This document shows positions 50,487 through 59,201 of a stretch of 64,000 nucleotides of DNA, piece by piece. The stretch's first letter is position 1; every line of letters begins with the position of its first letter. This stretch comes from Roseovarius sp. (GTDB taxonomy: Bacteria; Pseudomonadota; Alphaproteobacteria; Rhodobacterales; Rhodobacteraceae). The stretch is taken from contig JAJFIA010000019.1 in the NCBI GenBank assembly GCA_021775255.1, positions 143,878-207,877 of the forward strand. Direction: 5' to 3'. The position numbers and the translations under genes were made by a program. Below the pieces are notes generated by a model. The model had not been told where the DNA came from and did not search any database. It saw nothing but the letters and a program-made list of their open reading frames with translations.

Positions 50487-52931
50487 CTAGGCCCTCAAGC
50501 GTTCATTGTCCGGATCCCACAACGGCGCATCCGGCTGCACCACAGCTTTGCAGCGCTCTCCGTAAATCTCAACCTCTAATTGGGTGCCGGGCAGGGCCAG
50601 ATCGGCACGCACCATGGCCAGCGCCACCGAGGCATTGACGCGGTAGCCCCAGGCGCCTGACGTGGTTTCGCCGACGATCTCGCCCTTGTGCCAGATCGTT
50701 GACATATAAGGCGCGTCGGCAGCACCCGCGTCAACAATCAGCGTCACAAATGCTTTGGCGCGACCGCGTTGTTTTTCCGCCAATAGGGCGGCCTTGCCGG
50801 TGAATTCCTGCGGTTTGTCAAACTTCACAAAGCGCTCAAGCCCGCCTTCCAGCATGGAATAATCGGTGCTGAGATCACCTTTCCAGGCGCGGTAACCCTT
50901 TTCCATGCGCAAGGAATTCAGCGCATACATGCCAAAGGGTTTGGCGCCAGCCGCCAGAATCGCCTCATAAATCGCCGGGATAGCCGCGTTTTCAGCATGC
51001 ACCTCCCAGCCCAGCTCACCGGTGAAGCTCACCCGCACCAGAAACGCCTTTTGCCCGGCCACAGTGCAATGCTGATGGGTGAGCCAGCCCATGCTGAGAT
51101 CGGCATCGGCGAGATCACTTAGCACCTCGCGCGATGTTGGCCCGGCGACCAGCAAGGCATCGCGCTCGTTTGTGGTCTCGGTCACGCTGACGCCCACGGG
51201 CAAGGATTTCCGCACCAGATCGCCGTCATGCCATTGCGCGGTGGCAGCGGTGATCAGCACGAAATCATCCTCGCCCAGCCGCAGACAGGAAAATTCGGTG
51301 ACAATCCGGCCCCGGCTGTCAGCCACATAAACCAGGTTCATCCGGCCAATTTTGGGCAATCCGCCGGTGACAAAACCGCGCAGCCACTCATCCGCCCCCG
51401 CGCCCTGAACCCAAAGCCGGGTAAAGCCGGGCAGATCAAGCACGCCGCAGGCATCGCGCACCGCCTCGCATTCTTCGCGGATGCGCGGGCTCCATGGGCC
51501 GATCCGGTTCCAGGTGTGGGTGCTTTCCTCAGAGGTGTCATCGCCGGGATGGGCAAACCAGTTGGCGCGCTCCCAGCCATTATAAGCCCCCATCACACCG
51601 CCCAGCTCCTTGACGCGGTCATCCACGGGGCTGAGTTTCCTGTCGCGCCCCGCGGGCCATTCATGCCATGGAAAATGCATGGCATATTCGTTGCCATAAA
51701 CTTCCATGCCCTTTTCAATGCAATAGTCACGGTCGGTGTAATCGGTATAGCGGCGCGGATCACATGACCACATATCCCATTCGGTCTGGCCTTCGGTGAT
51801 CCATTCCGCCAGCACTTTGCCAGCGCCGCCCGCCTGAGCAATGCCGAAGGTGAAAACACAGGCCTCAAACGCATTGGGCACGCCGGGCATCGGGCCGATC
51901 AAAGGCAGGCCATCGGGCGCATAGGGGATGGGGCCGTTGATCACCTTGTTGACGCCGCCGCTGGCCAGCAGGGGCACCCGCGCCATGGCATCCTCGATAT
52001 ACCATTCAAGGCGTTCCAGATCATCGGGATAAAGCTGAAAACTGAAATCTTCGGGCATCGGATCACCGGGCTGCACCCAATGGGCCTTGCAGTTCATCTC
52101 ATAGGGGCCAAGGTTAAGCCCGTGCTTTTCCTGGCGCAGGTAATAGGACGTATCCACATCACGCAACAGCGGCAGTTTGTGGCCGGTCTCGCGGCTCCAG
52201 GCTTCAAGCTCGGGGATCTCATCGGTCAGCATATATTGGTGGCTCATCACCATCATCGGCACGGTGCGGCCGCCATAGGGCTTGAACCATTCGCCAATGC
52301 GCTGGGCGTAATAGCCGCCGGCATTGACCACATATTCACAGCGGATATCGCCCTTGTCGGTATGCACGATCCATTCGTCACGCTCGCGGCTCACGCCCGT
52401 CGCGGGGCAAAACCGTTCAATCCGCGCGCCCATGTCACGCGCGCCTTTGGCCAACGCCTGGGTTAGCTGTGCGGGATCAATATCGCCGTCATTTGGGTCA
52501 TATAACGCGCCTTTGAGGTCATGGGTTTCGATGAAAGGATAGCGCGATTTGATGTCGCTCTCGCCCATGATCTCAAGGTCCATACCCTGATAAAGGCCCA
52601 TGCCCCGGGCGCGCTCAAATTCCTGCATGCGCTCGGGCGTGTGCGCCAGCCGGATTGATCCGGTCTGATGGTAATTCATCGGATAATCCACCTCGGCACC
52701 AAGGCCCGCATATAATTCGGTTGAATAGCGCTGCATGTTCATGATTGACCAGCTTGTCGAGAATGTCGGCACATTGCCCGCCGCGTGCCATGTGCTGCCG
52801 GCGGTCAGCTCATTTTTCTCAAGCAAAACGCAATCGGTCCAGCCCGCCTTTGCCAGATGATAAAGGCTGGATGTGCCGACAGCGCCGCCGCCGATGATGA
52901 CCACACGGGCCGTGGTTGGGAAATTTGCCAT
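50487..52931 (-). CDS. FAD-dependent dimethylglycine/sarcosine dehydrogenase-like protein with GcvT domain
   Basis: RVVIIGGGAVGTSSLYHLAKAG; STWHAAGNVPTFSTSWSIMN; C-terminal aminomethyltransferase-like domain; start set at MANFPTTARV. Confidence 0.92.
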   Translation of the reverse strand: MANFPTTARVVIIGGGAVGTSSLYHLAKAGWTDCVLLEKNELTAGSTWHAAGNVPTFSTSWSIMNMQRYSTELYAGLGAEVDYPMNYHQTGSIRLAHTPERMQEFERARGMGLYQGMDLEIMGESDIKSRYPFIETHDLKGALYDPNDGDIDPAQLTQALAKGARDMGARIERFCPATGVSRERDEWIVHTDKGDIRCEYVVNAGGYYAQRIGEWFKPYGGRTVPMMVMSHQYMLTDEIPELEAWSRETGHKLPLLRDVDTSYYLRQEKHGLNLGPYEMNCKAHWVQPGDPMPEDFSFQLYPDDLERLEWYIEDAMARVPLLASGGVNKVINGPIPYAPDGLPLIGPMPGVPNAFEACVFTFGIAQAGGAGKVLAEWITEGQTEWDMWSCDPRRYTDYTDRDYCIEKGMEVYGNEYAMHFPWHEWPAGRDRKLSPVDDRVKELGGVMGAYNGWERANWFAHPGDDTSEESTHTWNRIGPWSPRIREECEAVRDACGVLDLPGFTRLWVQGAGADEWLRGFVTGGLPKIGRMNLVYVADSRGRIVTEFSCLRLGEDDFVLITAATAQWHDGDLVRKSLPVGVSVTETTNERDALLVAGPTSREVLSDLADADLSMGWLTHQHCTVAGQKAFLVRVSFTGELGWEVHAENAAIPAIYEAILAAGAKPFGMYALNSLRMEKGYRAWKGDLSTDYSMLEGGLERFVKFDKPQEFTGKAALLAEKQRGRAKAFVTLIVDAGAADAPYMSTIWHKGEIVGETTSGAWGYRVNASVALAMVRADLALPGTQLEVEIYGERCKAVVQPDAPLWDPDNERLRA

Positions 52932-52965
52932 CTTGTTGATCTCCGGTTCAATGATGTTGTGAAAG

Positions 52966-53343
52966 TCAGGATTGCGGATGCTGCGGCAGCCCGTCGCCGA
53001 TCTGGTAATAATCGCCTTTGTCGGCAACAAAGATATGGCTTTCCAGCGTCACCCCGGTGGGTTCATCCAATGCGCCCAGAGCAAAGCTGATCTGGTCCTC
53101 GTCATGTGCCTTCCAGAACAAGGACGATCCACATTCCGGGCAAAACCCGCGTTTGGCCGTTTTGCTGGCCTCATACCATTTGACCGGGCCGGTGATTTCA
53201 ACGCCCGACATGGGTGCGCCCGCTGCGGCCCAGATATGCCCCGATTGACGGCGGCACTGGCTGCAATGGCAGGCGGTCGCCCGGCCGGTGATCTTATCAA
53301 CCGTGAATGTCACGGCTCCGCACAGGCAGTGTCCTTTGGTCAT
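52966..53343 (-). CDS. GFA family protein
   Basis: GHCLCGAVTF, CHCSQCRRQSG, CPECGSSLFW. Confidence 0.9.
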   Translation of the reverse strand: MTKGHCLCGAVTFTVDKITGRATACHCSQCRRQSGHIWAAAGAPMSGVEITGPVKWYEASKTAKRGFCPECGSSLFWKAHDEDQISFALGALDEPTGVTLESHIFVADKGDYYQIGDGLPQHPQS

Positions 53344-53370
53344 GGGTTTTCTCCTTTATATATGCGCATT

Positions 53371-53991
53371 TCACACCCGCCCCGGTGTGGCGGCACTGCC
53401 CAGCAATATGCCATAGATGATGAAACAAAGCGCCAGTATGCGCCGCAGCCAGACGTTGAACACCGCGCCCAACGCCGCCCGGCCCAGCCCTGCGCCAAGG
53501 GCGGTGTAGCCGGCGTAGCTCAGGCTGGTGAGGCTGAGGGCGGTGGGGAAGATCACCCACATCTGCGCGCCGATGGGCACATCCGGCTGCACGAACTGGC
53601 TGAAGGCGGCAAGGTATCCGGCCACGGATTTGGGGTTGAACGTGGCGATGGCCAAGGCCCGCCAGTAAACCGAGGCACCGGGGCGCTCGTCGGCCCTGAC
53701 TGGCCGCCTCGCGATGATCCAGCCCCGGATGCCGAGATAGACAAGAAACCCCGCGCCGAGCAGTTTGAGTATCTGAAAAGCGGCGGGTGAGGCGATGATC
53801 AGCGCCGTGACCCCGGCTGCTGACAGGCTGAGAAACAGGCTCGCCTGTGTCAGGATCGCCAAGACCGCCCAAAGGCCGCGCCGGAAGCCGATTGTCATGC
53901 CGTTGGTAATGCAATTCACCGCATTCGGCCCCGGTGTTGTCACGAACACTGCCCAAAAAACCGCGAATATAATCCATGCGTTCCAGCTCAT
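53371..53991 (-). CDS. LysE family translocator
   Basis: TPGPNAVNCITNGMTIGFRRGL LysE N-terminal signature; start set at MSWNAWIIF. Confidence 0.88.
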   Translation of the reverse strand: MSWNAWIIFAVFWAVFVTTPGPNAVNCITNGMTIGFRRGLWAVLAILTQASLFLSLSAAGVTALIIASPAAFQILKLLGAGFLVYLGIRGWIIARRPVRADERPGASVYWRALAIATFNPKSVAGYLAAFSQFVQPDVPIGAQMWVIFPTALSLTSLSYAGYTALGAGLGRAALGAVFNVWLRRILALCFIIYGILLGSAATPGRV

Positions 53992-54001
53992 CCGCGCCGC
54001 C

Positions 54002-54574
54002 TCAATAGACCGGCGGGGCGATGACCCAGATCGCCACGGCTGGTTCACCATAGGGGTTGATCCACTCATGCGGCTCGCCCCTGATGCGGAAACTGTCGCC
54101 GGGATGGAGGGTGAAAAGTTGCGTGTTTATCTTCAGGTCAAGCTTGCCGGAGATGAGAAAGCCCACCTCCTGCGTGGGCCGCTGAATGATCTCACCGGCG
54201 CGACTGCCCGGCGCGAAAGTGGAATGCACCATTTCAAAATCATCGGTAAGATCAGGCGACAGCAATTCCTCGATCAACCCGCCTTGCCCCGATCCAATCT
54301 GCCGCCGCGCGGCCTTGCGTACCACATATCCGGCCTCATCCGCCGGGGTCTGCGATTGGCCAAACAGCATGGAAATAGGCACATCCAGCGCCTTGGCGAT
54401 ACGGCGCAGATCCGAGATTGACGGCTCAGAAAGATCACGCTCGACCTGAGAGAGCCAGCCGACCGAGCGGCCAAGGGATTTGCCCAGATCGCTCAGCGTC
54501 ACCCCGCGCGCCTTGCGCAGGGCGCGCATGTCAGCGCCCAATGTCGGGTGACGGGACAGATCGGAATGATGCAT
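54002..54574 (-). CDS. XRE-family regulator with C-terminal cupin domain
   Basis: LGADMRALRKARGVTLSDLGKSLGRSVGWLSQVERDLSEPSISDLRRIAKAL HTH; cupin region LHPGDSFRIRGEPHEW. Confidence 0.92.
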   Translation of the reverse strand: MHHSDLSRHPTLGADMRALRKARGVTLSDLGKSLGRSVGWLSQVERDLSEPSISDLRRIAKALDVPISMLFGQSQTPADEAGYVVRKAARRQIGSGQGGLIEELLSPDLTDDFEMVHSTFAPGSRAGEIIQRPTQEVGFLISGKLDLKINTQLFTLHPGDSFRIRGEPHEWINPYGEPAVAIWVIAPPVY

Positions 54575-54693
54575 GGGCAGGCCTCATGAAAAAATCGGTT
54601 GCTTTTTCACCATGGTGTGAGTCGGTGAAAATTCAAAGCGTTTTTTCATTATGACCCCAAAATCTCGACGCCCCTGAATTATGCGCCCCTTGG

Positions 54694-54847
54694 CATTTTG
54701 AAAAAATGCCAGCCCCCGCCCGCCCCATGGCGGGGGCTATTCGGGCGTTGCAACATAATGAAAGCGCACGCAATTTTTCGATGTCCTGAGAAACTTTATC
54801 CTCATCGCATGCCCCCACCCGGGCGGGGGCTGACATTTTTTCAAAAG
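54694..54847. repeat. Inverted-repeat element with ~28-bp arms, each containing a hairpin
   Basis: ATTTTGAAAAAATGCCAGCCCCCGCCC (54695-54721) versus the reverse complement of 54821-54847 CTTTTGAAAAAATGTCAGCCCCCGCCC. Confidence 0.75.
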
Positions 54848-54868
54848 TCCCTTTTTCTGCAGAAGCTT

Positions 54869-56410
54869 CTAGCGCGTGATATCCGCCCCGCCCTCGGCAG
54901 TGCGCCGGGCGATAAAATCATCAATCTCTTCCAGCCGCGAGGGATCAAGCGGTGGCGGCTCATAAGCGGCAAGTGTTTCCTGGAAAATCCGGCTGGCGCG
55001 GGTTGTGGCATCGACCGATCCGCGCTCGGCCCAGTTTTCATAATTGTTCCAGTCCGATACCAACGGCGAATAAAACGCGGTTTCAAACCGTTCCAGCGTA
55101 TGGGCTGTGCCAAAGAAATGCCCGCCATGGCCGACATCGCGAATGGCCTCAAGCCCAAGGGTGGCATCGTTGATGGCCAGGGGCTTGAATATTTCGGCGA
55201 ACATTTGCAGCACTTCGATATCAAGGATCATCTTCTCAGCGGAAAAAACCAGCCCGCCTTCCAGCCACCCGGCCGCATGCATGACAATATTGGCCCCGCC
55301 CATCAGCGCGCCCCAAAGCGACATCTGCGATTCGTAAGCTGCCTGCGCATCAGGCGCATTTGACGCGGTCGGCCCGGATGAGCGCAACGGCAGGCCATAG
55401 CGCCGCGCCAGTTGACCCGAGGCAAAGGCCGCCCTGACATATTCCGGCGTGCCAAAGGCAGGCGCGCCGGTTTTCATATCCACATTCGAGGTGAAACTGC
55501 CGTAACACACCGGCACACCGGGGCGGACGATCTGCGACAGGGCAAGGCCCGCGAGCGCCTCGGCGTTTTGCATCACCAGCGCGCCGGGGATCGTGACCGG
55601 GGCCATGGCACCGGCCAGAGTGAACGGCGTGAGGATCATCATCTGCCCCGCACGGGCGGCATCAATTATGCCCGCACACATCAGATGATCCAGTTGCAGC
55701 GGCGAATTGGAATTGGCCACCGAAAGGCTGAGGGGCGTGTTGACAAACTCTTCAGGGCTGAGGCCATGGGCGATGCGAAGCATCTCGTAACTGTCAGCCA
55801 CCACGTGCCGGCCACGAAAGAACACGCCTGAGATTTTGTCGGTCAGGGTAATCGCCGATCTGACTGTGTGGTAGTGACGCAGGTTTGGCGGGATGTCCTG
55901 CGGCTCAACCGGCACCCCGGCCATATGGATCACGTCAAAGCTTTGTGCCACCCGCATGATATTGTCGAAATCCGCCTGTGTGCCGGGATGGCGGGGATTT
56001 TGCAGGCTTGAGAAATTGGGCGTGCCGCCCGCTGTGCCCAGGGCCACATTATTGCCGCCGATCCGCAAATCACGGGTTCGGTTGCGGCTGCGCAGGGTGA
56101 ATTCGGAAGGCGCCTGCGCGATCAGGTCAAGCAGCAGATCAGGGCCAAACCGGATCACCTGATCTTCGGCTTCCGTCATGCCTGCGCTGACATAAATCTC
56201 CCGCGCCTCGGGGCTGAGCACCTTGATGCCGATCTCACAGAGCACCGTCAGCGAGGCCTGGTGAATCGCTTCAATCTCATCAACGCTGAATTGCTCGATC
56301 GGCGGATAGGGGTTTTTGATCTGCCGCCAGGCGGCATCGAAATGGCTGGCGGCCTGATTCTTGCGTTTGGCCGCGCGGCCCTGTCTACCGCCGGTGCGTT
56401 GGCGCGTCAT
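54869..56410 (-). CDS. Trimethylamine methyltransferase family protein (MttB superfamily, no in-frame TAG)
   Basis: 513-aa ORF; IEQFSVDEIEAIHQASLTVLCEIGIKVLSPEAREIYVSAG; LGTAGGTPNF; FGTAHTLERFETAFYSP; EGGADITR end. Confidence 0.88.
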   Translation of the reverse strand: MTRQRTGGRQGRAAKRKNQAASHFDAAWRQIKNPYPPIEQFSVDEIEAIHQASLTVLCEIGIKVLSPEAREIYVSAGMTEAEDQVIRFGPDLLLDLIAQAPSEFTLRSRNRTRDLRIGGNNVALGTAGGTPNFSSLQNPRHPGTQADFDNIMRVAQSFDVIHMAGVPVEPQDIPPNLRHYHTVRSAITLTDKISGVFFRGRHVVADSYEMLRIAHGLSPEEFVNTPLSLSVANSNSPLQLDHLMCAGIIDAARAGQMMILTPFTLAGAMAPVTIPGALVMQNAEALAGLALSQIVRPGVPVCYGSFTSNVDMKTGAPAFGTPEYVRAAFASGQLARRYGLPLRSSGPTASNAPDAQAAYESQMSLWGALMGGANIVMHAAGWLEGGLVFSAEKMILDIEVLQMFAEIFKPLAINDATLGLEAIRDVGHGGHFFGTAHTLERFETAFYSPLVSDWNNYENWAERGSVDATTRASRIFQETLAAYEPPPLDPSRLEEIDDFIARRTAEGGADITR

Positions 56411-57051
56411 GGCATTTCCTTACGTTTCAGCACCCTTGCACTATAGGCCAAGGCCGTTGCAGGGTTGATCTCACGCCCGGTAAAGGCGCTGAAATAAGCG
56501 GAAAGATAGCTGAGCCTGTCGGCCATCGGCTCATCCACATCCAAGGCATAATAGCTGAGCTGCGTGAAATAGATCACCCGGGCGCGGATGAAAGCCTCGA
56601 TTTTTTCATAATCCTGACGCTCGAAAAACCCGGCAATGGCGGCAACGCGGGCGTCATCCTCGGCCCTGAGCGTTGCCATCAAAGCCTCTGAATGGCGCGC
56701 CCAATCGCGGATTGCCTGATCAAGCTTGGAATCAAATCTTGTGTGATCGGTCCAGACGGAAAACAGGGCAAGAATACCGTCATCAAGGGTTTGCGCCCCG
56801 GCAAGCGCCTCAAGCATCACCCCGGTATTGCGCGCGCGCCATTCCTCAACCAGCGCATCAAGCAGCGCCTCGCGATCATCGAAATGCCAGTAAAAGCTGC
56901 CGCGCGTGACGTTTAATTGCCGCGCAAGCGCCGTGATTTGAACGGCGCCGATGCCTTGTCTGATCAATAGGTAAAGGGCCGCCTGAGTCCAGTTATCTGC
57001 CGTCAGATTTGTGTTGTGCGCATTTGGATCTGTGGCTGAAAGCAAGGACAT
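56407..57051 (-). CDS. TetR/AcrR family transcriptional regulator
   Basis: QITALARQLNVTRGSFYWHFDDREALLDAL HTH; ATGA overlap with the mttB-like gene. Confidence 0.92.
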   Translation of the reverse strand: MSLLSATDPNAHNTNLTADNWTQAALYLLIRQGIGAVQITALARQLNVTRGSFYWHFDDREALLDALVEEWRARNTGVMLEALAGAQTLDDGILALFSVWTDHTRFDSKLDQAIRDWARHSEALMATLRAEDDARVAAIAGFFERQDYEKIEAFIRARVIYFTQLSYYALDVDEPMADRLSYLSAYFSAFTGREINPATALAYSARVLKRKEMP

Positions 57052-57061
57052 CGGAGTGATT

Positions 57062-57099
57062 CCATACAGGGTTGAATGTAGCCGTACAGGGGTGTATGG
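57062..57099. promoter_or_regulatory. Putative TetR autoregulatory operator
   Basis: Half-sites CCATACA (57062), CCGTACA (57082) and TGTATGG (57093); CCGTACA-N4-TGTATGG palindrome just upstream of the TetR start. Confidence 0.6.
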
Positions 57100-57250
57100 T
57101 TACAGTCAATGTTAAGGTATGACGCGCCGATGAAAATCACCCGCCTGCGAAAAGACGATCATTCCAATGGCTGGAGCGCAATCCTGCCCAGGTGGCGGGC
57201 GAAAACGCCTCGGGGCGCAATGTTCATCTGCTCATTTAATGCAACGGCAA

Positions 57251-58117
57251 TTAATGCAACGGTAATTTATCAGGATTGCGCATGGAATAAATCCAGTTGA
57301 TCAGCCCATCCTCATTACTGGTGATGGTATAGATCATATCATCCGGCCCGCCTTCGAGGATGGCAAGCGCCGGGGCGTGATTGGCACGGATCAGTTTGAG
57401 CCCCTTGATACCCGCCTTTTTAGACACAATCGACAGGATCACCTGCGCCACTTCCTGAGGCCCCACCAAGGGCCGGAAAGCCGAACTGACCTTGCCGCCA
57501 CCATCGCTGATGGCCACAACATCGGGGGCCAGCAGGGACAGAACCGTCGCGTGGTCCTGCGCCAGGGTGGCCTGAGCAAACTTACCCAGAAGTGCGGCGG
57601 TCTCAGCCGGGTCAGGCACAAACCGGGGCTTTTGTGATTTTACCTGCCTGGCGGCGCGGCTGACCAACTGGCGGCAGGCGGCTTCGGATTTGTTCAGGAT
57701 GTCGGCCAGTTCGGAATACTCCGTGTCAAACACCTGTCGCAGGATAAAGGCGGCGCGCTCTTCCGGTGTCAGCCGCTCCATCGCCCATAAAAGCGCCAGA
57801 TGGCATTCCTGCGCCATGGCAAACCTGTCTTCACCGGATTGATCGGTCTCGGCAACCAAAGGCTCGGGCAGCCATGGGCCAATATAGGTCTCGCGCCGGT
57901 TTCGGGCCGAACGCAGCGCATCTATTGCGGCCCGCGTCGTCACCCGGTGCAGCCATGCGGCGGGGTTTTCAATATCCTGATGCGCCGCCCCCGACCAGCG
58001 CAGCCAGACATCCTGCACAACGTCCTCGGCCGCCGCCCGCTCACCCAGCATGCGATACGCCAGCGCGATCAGGCGCTGGCGTTCTTGCTGGAAAGGGTCC
58101 TGCGCGTCAGTGGTCAT
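57251..58117 (-). CDS. ECF41-type RNA polymerase sigma factor with C-terminal SnoaL-like domain
   Basis: Sigma70 regions 2 and 4 plus ECF41 motifs WLPEPL, DGGGK and NPDKL. Confidence 0.93.
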   Translation of the reverse strand: MTTDAQDPFQQERQRLIALAYRMLGERAAAEDVVQDVWLRWSGAAHQDIENPAAWLHRVTTRAAIDALRSARNRRETYIGPWLPEPLVAETDQSGEDRFAMAQECHLALLWAMERLTPEERAAFILRQVFDTEYSELADILNKSEAACRQLVSRAARQVKSQKPRFVPDPAETAALLGKFAQATLAQDHATVLSLLAPDVVAISDGGGKVSSAFRPLVGPQEVAQVILSIVSKKAGIKGLKLIRANHAPALAILEGGPDDMIYTITSNEDGLINWIYSMRNPDKLPLH

Positions 58118-58653
58118 GCGGGCATCTTTACTATGGCAAGCTGTCTATCGCCCAGAGCAATCTTTTGACAGGCCATGCCATGGCCAAGCGCGCGTTTCAT
58201 CACCGGATAAGCCCGGCCCGATGCAGCGGCATAAGCGCATGCGATCACGGCCTTTTCACCATGAACCGCGCGGATTTCATCACGCAGGGCATCGGCCTGA
58301 ATATCGCCCGATATCGCAGCCTCGGCAAACCGAAACCCAAGCCCCGCCGGGCCAGCCGCCTCAAGATCACGGGCAAGGCAGGCGGCAATCTGCGCCTCGG
58401 ATACGCCTGCCTTTACCGCCATTTCAACAATCAACTGCGCACAAGGCCCGCAATCGCCATCCAGGGTCGAGGCCAATGCCGCCCCGGCCCAGACCTCGGG
58501 CACCGGCCCCTTCATCTGGCTGACGGCCCCAAGGCCAAGATAGCGCAGCGCCGCCCCTGGCCAGATGTCATTGACCTCTAGCATATAGGTGATGTCATAC
58601 GCATGGCTGCGGCCAAAATTACGCAGCAGTTTCCCAAGGATCAATTTGATCAT
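58114..58653 (-). CDS. AhpD-like/carboxymuconolactone decarboxylase-family protein
   Basis: LDGDCGPCAQLIVEMAVKAGVSEAQIAACL; start set at MIKLILGKLLRNFG. Confidence 0.75.
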   Translation of the reverse strand: MIKLILGKLLRNFGRSHAYDITYMLEVNDIWPGAALRYLGLGAVSQMKGPVPEVWAGAALASTLDGDCGPCAQLIVEMAVKAGVSEAQIAACLARDLEAAGPAGLGFRFAEAAISGDIQADALRDEIRAVHGEKAVIACAYAAASGRAYPVMKRALGHGMACQKIALGDRQLAIVKMPA

Positions 58654-59021
58654 GATGTGGCTCCTTTCACGCGGGTGGCAAAGAACAGCGTTACGGCGGC
58701 AATCCCGGCTGTGGACAGGACATCGCCAATGGCACGGGTGGTATCGTGATTGCCGATTGAGATCAGATGAAACGCCCCGTGCAACACCGGGAAAGCCGCC
58801 CCCAGAAGGGCAAGGGTTTTGTCGCCACGCATGGCCCCAAGCCAAAGCCCCGCCGCGCTGACCAGAAAAGCAAAGCCCGCATCGCGGGTGAAGTGATCAT
58901 TGAACGGCCCGGTATCAGTTACTCCGGGGATGGTTTCATAGAACGTGAGTGGTAGCATGATAAGCCATGCCGCAAGGCAAGCGAAATATGCGGCAAGCAG
59001 CAACAGGATTGGTTTGGTCAT
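58650..59021 (-). CDS. Small membrane protein (four TM), ECF41-linked
   Basis: MTKPILLLLAAYFACLAAWLIMLPLTFYETIPGV; overlaps the downstream gene. Confidence 0.75.
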   Translation of the reverse strand: MTKPILLLLAAYFACLAAWLIMLPLTFYETIPGVTDTGPFNDHFTRDAGFAFLVSAAGLWLGAMRGDKTLALLGAAFPVLHGAFHLISIGNHDTTRAIGDVLSTAGIAAVTLFFATRVKGATS

Positions 59022-59045
59022 TGTTTAAGCCCCTTTCGTACCTAT

Positions 59046-59072
59046 GACGAGGCAGGGCTTTGCTTTGTGACA
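59046..59072 (-). promoter_or_regulatory. Putative ECF41 promoter TGTCACA-N16-CGTC
   Basis: Minus strand TGTCACA (59072-59066), 16-nt spacer, CGTC (59049-59046), 24 bp before the first ATG of the operon. Confidence 0.7.
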
Positions 59073-59142
59073 TAAAGAGGGGAATTAAAACGCATTAGGG
59101 CGCATTAATTTGCGTAGGGTGGGTGTAACCCACGCACCGGGC

Positions 59143-59190
59143 AAAAAAGCCAGGCCCCGGTGGGTTTACGTATGTCACCGGAGCCTGGCA
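59143..59190 (-). terminator. Rho-independent terminator of the 59202 OMP gene
   Basis: Minus strand GCCAGGCtCCGGTG...CACCGGggCCTGGC stem followed by TTTTTT. Confidence 0.8.
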
Positions 59191-59201
59191 TTGTTACAAA
59201 C

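Noticed and set aside
54869-56410. Pyrrolysine-containing MttB
   Set aside because: The ORF is uninterrupted for 513 aa with no internal TAG, so it is the non-pyrrolysine type.
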